A stretch of 64,000 nt of DNA from Pseudomonas fluvialis (GTDB lineage Bacteria > Pseudomonadota > Gammaproteobacteria > Pseudomonadales > Pseudomonadaceae). Location of the stretch: assembly GCF_014207935.1 (NCBI RefSeq), contig NZ_JACHLL010000001.1, forward strand, positions 620,001 through 684,000. Direction: 5' to 3'. The notes beneath the pieces were generated by a model. The model had not been told where the DNA came from. It worked only from the letters and a program-made list of their open reading frames with translations, and ran no database searches. The translations under genes and the position numbers were made by a program. This document shows, one piece after another, positions 58,383 to 64,000 of this stretch (position 1 is its first letter; every line of letters starts with the position of its first letter).

Positions 58383-59129
58383 ATGCGACCCTGTTTGCTG
58401 CTTGTGCTGAGCCTGCTTTCCCTGCCCGCCCTCGCCGATACGCTGCAAGCGCTGTATCAGACGGCCGGCTGGCCCGAGCAGCGCAGCCACTTCAGCGATG
58501 CCCTGCAGGCCGCCCAGCAACGCTATCAGGACAGCCTGCCGCCAGCGCTGTATGAAACCCTGCTGAGCAACAGCAACCGCCGTTTCGCGGCCGAGGGCAT
58601 GGAGCAGCGCGCACAGGCGGCCCTGCGCAGCAACCTCGGCGACCCCGCGCCGGCACTGGCCTTCTTCCAGTCCGCCACCGGGCGTAAGGTCACCGCTGCC
58701 GAGCTGCTGGCCACCCGTCGTGATCAGTTGGCCCAGCACAGCCAGGGGCTGCCGCGCAGCGAGGCAGATGCCACCCGCCGCCTGCTGATCCGCCACCTGG
58801 CGCAAGCGCTGCCAGCCAGCCAAGCCGGCGCCGAGGTCAGCCTGGCCCTGGCCGGTGTCGCCGCCGACAGCCTCAGCCAGATGCTCCCCGGCCTGCTGGG
58901 GGCCGACCAGGCCCAGGGCATGCTCGATGCCCAGCGTCAGCGCCTGCAGGCACAGATCGATGGTGATCTGGACAACACCCTGCTGCATGTCTATCGCGAG
59001 CTGTCCGACGCCGAACTGGAAGAGTTCGTCAGCTTCGCCCAGTCACCTGCCGGCCGCGACTACTACCGCGCCGCGCTGGCGGCGGTAAAAGCCGCTCTGC
59101 AGGGACCGGCACAAACCAGCGGCCTTTAA
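58383..59129 (+). CDS. DUF2059 exported protein
   Basis: A 248-residue periplasmic protein with a signal peptide of about 18 residues (LLLVLSLLSLPALA). The mature chain is helical and carries two DUF2059-like repeats; LYRELSDAELEEF-type segments (here VYRELSDAELEEFVSFAQSP) are typical. Function is not known. Its stop overlaps that of the convergent alpha/beta hydrolase by four bases. ATG 58383 starts the signal peptide. Confidence 0.8.
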   Translation: MRPCLLLVLSLLSLPALADTLQALYQTAGWPEQRSHFSDALQAAQQRYQDSLPPALYETLLSNSNRRFAAEGMEQRAQAALRSNLGDPAPALAFFQSATGRKVTAAELLATRRDQLAQHSQGLPRSEADATRRLLIRHLAQALPASQAGAEVSLALAGVAADSLSQMLPGLLGADQAQGMLDAQRQRLQAQIDGDLDNTLLHVYRELSDAELEEFVSFAQSPAGRDYYRAALAAVKAALQGPAQTSGL

Positions 59130-60058
59130 GAGAAGCGCTGACTCAGCCGATCGAAGTAGTAACGACGCAGGTCGGCACGCTCGTTGACCAGGTGATGGCG
59201 CGCCTCGGGCAGGATGATCAGCTCGGGCTGGTCGAACTTGGCCTGCAGCACACCCAGGTTATGCCGCCAGTCCACCGTCATGTCGCCCTGCCCCTGGATC
59301 ACCAGCGGCCGACGTGTGCTGCGCGGTGCCGCCTCGATATGCGGAATCCAGCGTGATAGCGCGCCCACCCAGGCGGTCGGCAGATGTTGCGGCTGCAGGG
59401 GGTCATGGTTCTGCACGAAATCGATGAACTCGGCATCGTGGGAATTGGCATAAAAGCGCCGCGGGATGGCCTCGGCAAACGGCCGCAGCAGACGGTAGCT
59501 GAGCAGCGACCAGTGCCAGGCCCGAGGCCGCACTAGCGGGGCAAACAGCAGGGTTTGCCCCTCTTCCGGGCGCGGCGCACCGGTCAGCAGGTAATCCAGC
59601 AGAATCGCCCCGCCGGTGCTTTGCCCGGCCAGATGCCAGGGCGTTGGCAGCTGCAGCTCGGCCGCCTGGATAAACAGCCCGTCGAGCACCGCTTGGTATT
59701 CGGCAAACTCGCCGATGCTCGCCCGCGCGCCACTGGACAGGCCATGCCCGGGCAGATCGCAGCCCAGCACGGCAAAGCCCATCTCCAGCGCCCAGCGCAG
59801 CAGATGGCCATACAGCCCGAGATGGTCGTAATAGCCGTGCAGCAGAATCAGCGTGGCGCGGGGTTTCTCCGGCAACCACAGCTGCACAGCCAGCTCGTAG
59901 CCGCCCAGCGACAGCCGACCGAGACGGTGCTCACAATCCTCAGGCAAGCCATAGAAAGCCCGGTAGACCTGCAGCCCCTGGCCGGCCTCGGCGCTGGCAA
60001 GGGCCGGACGCAGAGCCGCCTGCAACCGCTCGGGCTGGAACGACTCGGCGGTGGACAT
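59126..60058 (-). CDS. Alpha/beta hydrolase (serine aminopeptidase/monoacylglycerol lipase-like)
   Basis: About 310 residues. The oxyanion segment LILLHGYYDHLGLYGHLL is followed by the nucleophile elbow GQSTGGAILLDYL; the acid is in QGQGDMTVD and the last His in LPEARHHLVNE. The pattern matches the 'serine aminopeptidase S33/monoglyceride lipase' group. ATG 60058 (MSTAESFQ) is used; upstream ATGs at 60088 and 60112 are in frame and remain possible. Divergent from a thioredoxin-like membrane protein gene. Substrate unknown. Confidence 0.85.
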   Translation of the reverse strand: MSTAESFQPERLQAALRPALASAEAGQGLQVYRAFYGLPEDCEHRLGRLSLGGYELAVQLWLPEKPRATLILLHGYYDHLGLYGHLLRWALEMGFAVLGCDLPGHGLSSGARASIGEFAEYQAVLDGLFIQAAELQLPTPWHLAGQSTGGAILLDYLLTGAPRPEEGQTLLFAPLVRPRAWHWSLLSYRLLRPFAEAIPRRFYANSHDAEFIDFVQNHDPLQPQHLPTAWVGALSRWIPHIEAAPRSTRRPLVIQGQGDMTVDWRHNLGVLQAKFDQPELIILPEARHHLVNERADLRRYYFDRLSQRFS

Positions 60059-60190
60059 CGAAAAACCGGGCTTCGAGAAACTGGGCATGAACGCTTCGCC
60101 AACAACAAACACGGCTGCCGATATTCTGCTGCGCCGCCGCCCGTGGCAAGCTAGCGCCCCTCAAAGCCTGCCACTGACGATGTATCGCGC

Positions 60191-60757
60191 ATGTCCCGCC
60201 GCAAAACCCTGCTCGCCAGCCTGTTTGCCCTGCTCTGGGTCGGCCTGATGGCGACTGCCTTCTGGTGGTACCAGGCACGCTACATCCGCCCATTCACCGA
60301 ACAGACGGCCCTGTTCGACGGCAGCCTGCTGCAATTGCCCGCCGAACTGCGCGGCCCTGGCCCGGTGCGTCTGGTGCACTTCTGGGACCCAGCCTGCCCG
60401 TGCAATGTCGGCAACCAGCAGCATCTGGGCGAGCTGCTGGCGCGTTTTGGCGAACACGGCGTGGACTTCTACAGCGTGCAAAAACCCAGCAGCCAGGGCG
60501 AGCTGCCGGCACCGCTCAATGGCCTGCGAGCGCTGGCGCAGTTGCCCGGCAGTGAGCAGTTGCCGGCCAGCCCGGCGGTGGCCATCTGGGACAGACAGGG
60601 CCGCCTGGCCTACTTCGGCCCCTACAGCTCGGGGGCGGTATGCACCTCCAGCAACAGCTTCATCGAGCCGATTCTCGAAGCCCTGCTCGCCGATCGCCCG
60701 GTTAAGGCGTCGAACAACCTGGCGGTGGGCTGCTTCTGCGACTGGCAGAACAACTGA
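60191..60757 (+). CDS. Membrane-anchored thioredoxin-like protein (DUF6436)
   Basis: A 188-residue protein with one N-terminal membrane segment (about residues 8-27). The periplasmic part has a thioredoxin-like beta strand VRLVHFWDPACPCN with the CPC motif in place of CxxC, plus two further cysteines in the C-terminal GCFCDWQ. It may move disulfides or electrons in the periplasm. Relatives are grouped as DUF6436. It is convergent with the fatty acid hydroxylase gene 4 bases away. Function inferred only. Confidence 0.72.
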   Translation: MSRRKTLLASLFALLWVGLMATAFWWYQARYIRPFTEQTALFDGSLLQLPAELRGPGPVRLVHFWDPACPCNVGNQQHLGELLARFGEHGVDFYSVQKPSSQGELPAPLNGLRALAQLPGSEQLPASPAVAIWDRQGRLAYFGPYSSGAVCTSSNSFIEPILEALLADRPVKASNNLAVGCFCDWQNN

Positions 60758-60761
60758 CAAC

Positions 60762-62000
60762 TCAGGCGACGGCCTGGGTCGCCTGCTCGCGGCTAAGCCA
60801 CAGCAGGCCGGCGGCGCTGAGCAGGCTGTAACCGGCCAGCCACGGCCAGACGGCCACGCCCGCCGGCAGCAGGCCAAGCGCCAGCGCAGCCGCCAGCAAC
60901 GGAGCATTGAGCAGCAGGCGCAGCCACTCCAGCACCGTGGCGCTGGACCGGTTCTCCAGCCACACACCGATGACATACAGTCCGAAGGCCACCCAGGCGC
61001 AGCCGATCATCAGGGCCACATAGGACACCTGCGGCGCCTGCATCAGCAGGCCGGTAGCGCCCAGCACATAGACGGAGAACTGCAACGCGGCATAGCACTG
61101 ACGCCCGCGCCCCAGCGGCACCTCGAACTTGCGGAAGCTGGCCAGGTCAGGCTTGGCCAGCGGGTATTGCGCGGCCACATCGGCCGGGCGCCAGCCGGTG
61201 GGCATGAACCAGATACGCAGCTTGTCCCACCAGGAACCGGCCCGCACGGCATCACGCCACAGCTGCACATAGAACTGCACATTGGCCCACAGCGGGTTCC
61301 AGCTGGCCAGCGGCGTGGTCACGCCGAAGATCACCGGCTCTTCGTCCAGCTCTTCCTGAAAGGTGCCGAACAGCCGGTCCCAGATAATGAATACGCCGCC
61401 GTAGTTGCGGTCCATGTAGACCGGGTTCTGCGCGTGGTGGACACGGTGATTGGAGGGTGAAACGAAAACCCACTCGAACCAGCCGAGCTTGGGGATATGC
61501 CGGGTATGCACCCAGAACTGGTAGAGCAGGTTCAGCGCCGCCACCGTGAGGAACACCAGCGGCGGCACACCGACAAGCGCCATCGGCAGGTAGAAGATCC
61601 AGCTCAGCAGAAAGCCGGTGCTGGTCTGGCGCAGGGCGGTGGAGAGGTTGTACTCCTCGCTCTGGTGATGCACCACGTGGGCCGCCCAGAACACATTGCG
61701 CTCGTGGCCGATGCGGTGGTTCCAGTAGTAGCAGAAGTCGTAGAAGACAAACGCCAGCAGCCACACCCAGAGCGCATTGGCGTCCAGCTGGAACAGCGCC
61801 AGCTGCTCGAACGCCACGGCGTACACCAGAATGCCCAGGGCCTTGGTCAGCAGGCCCAGCGCCTGCGACAGCACCCCGGCGCTGAGACTGTTGATCGCGT
61901 CCGCCAGGCGATAGGTGCGCACACCGCGCCAGTGATCGGCGCCCAGCTCCAGCGCGATCAGCAGAAAGAAGAAGGGAATCGCATACAGAACGTAATTCAT
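60762..62000 (-). CDS. Sterol desaturase/fatty acid hydroxylase superfamily membrane protein
   Basis: A 412-residue membrane protein with several hydrophobic segments. Three His boxes for a di-iron centre are seen: YYWNHRIGHERN, HVVHHQSEEYN and NHRVHHAQNP. This is the alkylglycerol monooxygenase/sterol desaturase plan, longer at the C-terminus, where three further hydrophobic segments (about 320-405) follow. It may hydroxylate or desaturate a membrane lipid. ATG 62000 (MNYVLYAIPFFF) is used because it begins the first membrane segment and is preceded by AAGGCGG. It is divergent from elbB over 213 bases that hold no other gene. Confidence 0.87.
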   Translation of the reverse strand: MNYVLYAIPFFFLLIALELGADHWRGVRTYRLADAINSLSAGVLSQALGLLTKALGILVYAVAFEQLALFQLDANALWVWLLAFVFYDFCYYWNHRIGHERNVFWAAHVVHHQSEEYNLSTALRQTSTGFLLSWIFYLPMALVGVPPLVFLTVAALNLLYQFWVHTRHIPKLGWFEWVFVSPSNHRVHHAQNPVYMDRNYGGVFIIWDRLFGTFQEELDEEPVIFGVTTPLASWNPLWANVQFYVQLWRDAVRAGSWWDKLRIWFMPTGWRPADVAAQYPLAKPDLASFRKFEVPLGRGRQCYAALQFSVYVLGATGLLMQAPQVSYVALMIGCAWVAFGLYVIGVWLENRSSATVLEWLRLLLNAPLLAAALALGLLPAGVAVWPWLAGYSLLSAAGLLWLSREQATQAVA

Positions 62001-62213
62001 GCCGCCGCCTTGCCTCGATGCCATATTGGAATGCCATACCCACTCAAGGGCTTCCTGTTCATCCTAGTCGCCCGGCCACAAGGTGCAGGCAGCGGCGGAT
62101 GACAGGTAGAGCGGCATTTGGCGACAAACTCAGGCTCGACGCCTGCCCCCGCCAGCGAGTAAAACTGACGCCATAAGCCATGGCCTGCGGGCCGCTGAAT
62201 TCAGGAGCTAGCA

Positions 62214-62879
62214 ATGAAGCAGAAAGTCGCGGTGATCCTCTCCGGTTGCGGTGTGTACGACGGCGCCGAAATCCACGAAAGCGTGCTCACCCTGCTGCGC
62301 CTCGACCAGCGTGGCGCGCAGGTGCAGTGCTTTGCCCCGAACATCCCCCAGATGCATGTGATCGACCACTACCGCGGCGACGAGATGGACCAGCAGCGCA
62401 ACGTGCTGGAAGAGTCGGCGCGCATCGCCCGCGGCAACATCAAGGACCTGCACGAGCTGCATGTGGCCGACTTCGACGCGGTGATCCTGCCGGGCGGTTT
62501 CGGCGTGGCCAAGAACCTTTCCGACTTCGCCCTGCTCGGCGCACGCTGCACGGTACAGCCCGATGTGCTGGCCGCCACCCAGGCCTTCGTCAAGGCCGGC
62601 AAGCCGGTCGGCCTGATCTGCATCGCCCCGGCTCTGGCAGCCAAGATCTTCGGCGCCGGCGTCACCTGCACCATCGGCACCGACCATGAAACCGCCCAGG
62701 CCATGACAGCCATGGGCGCCGTGCATGCCGAGTGCGCCGTGGATGACATCGTCATCGACACCCAGCACAAGCTGGTCACCACCCCGGCCTACATGCTGGC
62801 CCAATCGATCAGCCAGGCGGCGGCCGGCATCAACAAGCTGGTCGATGCCGTGCTGGAACTCAGCCACACCCCGGGCTGA
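62214..62879 (+). CDS. elbB: Glyoxalase ElbB (DJ-1/PfpI-like)
   Basis: A 221-residue member of the DJ-1/PfpI superfamily. The nucleophilic Cys is in GLICIAPAL, the Glu-type partner in LSGCGVYDGAEIHE, and ILPGGFGVAKNL is typical of ElbB. E. coli ElbB has weak glyoxalase activity and was first linked to isoprenoid synthesis; the in vivo role is unclear. A ribosome-binding site AGGAG stands seven bases upstream. Confidence 0.92.
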   Translation: MKQKVAVILSGCGVYDGAEIHESVLTLLRLDQRGAQVQCFAPNIPQMHVIDHYRGDEMDQQRNVLEESARIARGNIKDLHELHVADFDAVILPGGFGVAKNLSDFALLGARCTVQPDVLAATQAFVKAGKPVGLICIAPALAAKIFGAGVTCTIGTDHETAQAMTAMGAVHAECAVDDIVIDTQHKLVTTPAYMLAQSISQAAAGINKLVDAVLELSHTPG

Positions 62880-63001
62880 GCCCATAGCGGGAAAACCCTG
62901 CCGCCATCCGGCCAGAGTCGCGGGCACAAACGCCGCGCCTCTGGCCGCCAGACTGCATTTGCGGCAGCGTGCAGAACCGTCCACGGACCCGGAGCCGCGT
63001 C

Positions 63002-63472
63002 ATGAGCCACACCCCCTTCGTTCTCACCGACGAGCTGCGCGCGGCTGTCGCCAGCTTCTTCGAGCGCATTCCGTTCAACCGGCTGCTGGGCATCGAGCTG
63101 GATGAGCTGAGTGCCGAACGGGTCACCATGCACCTGCCGATGAAGCCCGAGCTGATCGGCAACTTCGTCCAGGGCATTCTCCACGGCGGGGTGATCTCGA
63201 CCCTGCTGGATGTCTGCGGCGGCGCCATGGCGCTGATCGGTGCCTTCGACAAGCACCAGCACCTGTCCAGCCAGGAACGCATGACGCGCTTGTCCAAGCT
63301 TGGCACCATCGACCTGCGCGTCGACTATCTTCGCCCTGGCCGCGGTCAGCGCTTTACCGCCACGGCCGTATTGTTGCGTTCCGGCAACAAGGTGGCGGTG
63401 GTGCGTAGCGAGCTGCACAGCGAAGACGGCACTCTGGTCGCCGTCGGCACCGGCACCTATCTGACGGGTTAG
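63002..63472 (+). CDS. PaaI/YigI-type thioesterase
   Basis: A 156-residue hot-dog-fold thioesterase. The catalytic region GILHGGVISTLLDVCGG holds the HGG motif and the Asp of the family; RVDYLRPGRGQRFTATA is the CoA-binding part. It should hydrolyse medium- or long-chain acyl-CoA. ATG 63002 gives MSHTPFVLTDELR; a longer frame from 62969 is not needed. Overlaps the end of the convergent yaiI-type gene by four bases. Confidence 0.88.
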   Translation: MSHTPFVLTDELRAAVASFFERIPFNRLLGIELDELSAERVTMHLPMKPELIGNFVQGILHGGVISTLLDVCGGAMALIGAFDKHQHLSSQERMTRLSKLGTIDLRVDYLRPGRGQRFTATAVLLRSGNKVAVVRSELHSEDGTLVAVGTGTYLTG

Positions 63473-63918
63473 CGCAGCAGACGGGTCAGCAGACGGTCGA
63501 GTGAATTGGCAAAGGCCTGGCGATCCTTCTCGCCATAGGCTGCCTGACCGCCACCCACCTGCCCCTGTTCGCGCAGGTCGGTAAACAGGTTACGCACCGC
63601 CAGCCGCTCACCCATGTTGCGCTCGTCGAACTCACGGCCACGGGGATCGAGGGCGGCCACACCCTTCTTCACCAGACGGTCGGCCAGCGGCACATCGCTG
63701 CAGATCACCAGATCGCCCGGCTCGGCGTGTTCGACCAGATGATCGTCGGCCGCATCGGGGCCGCTGGGCACCACGATCAGCCGGACACAGGCGAAGTTGG
63801 GCCGCGCCACGGCCTGGCCCGCCACCAGCACCACCTCGAAGCCGCGCTTGAGGGCGAACTTGACCACCTGATCGCGAGCCAGACGCGGACAGGCATCGGC
63901 ATCGATCCACACCCGCAC
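63469..63918 (-). CDS. YaiI/YqxD (DUF188) family protein
   Basis: A 149-residue protein of the DUF188 family, a NYN/PIN-like fold. It starts at a GTG (63918), reading (M)RVWIDADACPRLARDQV, with Asp residues expected for metal binding; DLVICSDVPLADRLV is the second conserved motif. A nuclease role is possible from the fold but not shown. Three bases separate it from the stop of the truncated gene upstream, so they probably share a transcript. Confidence 0.9.
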   Translation of the reverse strand: MRVWIDADACPRLARDQVVKFALKRGFEVVLVAGQAVARPNFACVRLIVVPSGPDAADDHLVEHAEPGDLVICSDVPLADRLVKKGVAALDPRGREFDERNMGERLAVRNLFTDLREQGQVGGGQAAYGEKDRQAFANSLDRLLTRLLR

Positions 63919-63921
63919 CGA

Positions 63922-64000
63922 TCAGCCCTCCACGGCCAGGCGCAGTTGGCGGCTGCGCCACCAGTCACGCCCGTAGAACAGCGCGATCAGGGCCAGCACC
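63922..64000 (-). CDS. C-terminal fragment of an unidentified membrane-type protein
   Basis: The last 25 codons of a minus-strand gene enter from the right edge. They read VLALIALFYGRDWWRSRQLR and end in AVEG and a stop. A short hydrophobic run followed by a basic tail suggests the C-terminal end of a membrane protein. I cannot name it. Confidence 0.6.
   Translation of the reverse strand, partial: VLALIALFYGRDWWRSRQLRLAVEG

Overview
The window is a GC-rich gammaproteobacterial chromosome segment that reads as Pseudomonas sensu lato. Core genes such as ftsY, rsmD, coaD, mutM, ilvD, folA, thyA, lgt, ptsP, rppH, ilvA, rpiA and serA lie in an order that, from memory, matches the PA0310-PA0373 stretch of P. 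aeruginosa PAO1 read in reverse. No rRNA, tRNA, CRISPR array or complete insertion sequence was seen.

Layout. 1-4.1 kb: start of ftsY, a pair of M16 peptidase-like genes, rsmD and a small conserved gene. 4.2-6.5 kb: a patch that looks foreign, with a UDP-glucuronate decarboxylase/epimerase, a family 2 glycosyltransferase and about 470 bp of lower-GC DNA with no gene. 6.5-7.5 kb: a YheT-type hydrolase. 7.5-13.3 kb: a four-gene minus-strand operon that looks like an undescribed envelope polysaccharide system. It encodes a REC-like/zinc-ribbon/degenerate-GGDEF regulator, a processive-type membrane glycosyltransferase, a TolC-like protein fused to a predicted TIM-barrel domain, and a HlyD-type adaptor. 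13.4-18 kb: a TetR regulator divergent from an aldehyde dehydrogenase / Tat-signal subunit / GMC oxidoreductase operon, with a clear promoter-operator. 18-31 kb: coaD, ferredoxin, gamma-glutamyltransferase, an acyltransferase, mutM, an HDOD protein, rlmI, ilvD, and a lipoprotein solute-binding protein paired with a hybrid histidine kinase. 31-44 kb: folA-thyA-lgt, a TauE transporter, an NRDE protein, a frameshifted gene next to ptsP, rppH, a HAD phosphatase, a DUF2269/SDR membrane trio, ilvA and rpiA. 44-53 kb: an SdiA-regulated-type propeller protein, an AraC regulator, a UbiM-like hydroxylase, a polyamine ABC transporter operon and a linked deacetylase. 53-64 kb: FAA hydrolase, D-2-hydroxyglutarate dehydrogenase divergent from serA, then small envelope and housekeeping genes up to a truncated gene at the right edge.

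How the parts work together. The 7.5-13.3 kb operon supplies a synthase, a periplasmic adaptor and an outer-membrane channel, plus a regulator that keeps a c-di-GMP-type RxxD site but has lost the GGDEF catalytic motif. This is the layout expected for c-di-GMP-gated polysaccharide export. It sits between genes that are neighbours in PAO1 (as recalled), so it looks like an insertion. The PBP/kinase pair probably forms a nutrient-sensing circuit. The TetR-controlled operon probably oxidises an alcohol through its aldehyde to the acid. D-2-hydroxyglutarate dehydrogenase next to SerA fits the known coupling of serine synthesis to 2-hydroxyglutarate recycling. Non-coding signals include a MITE-like element with a diverged second copy, a paired inverted-repeat element, several intrinsic terminators and four palindromic operator candidates.
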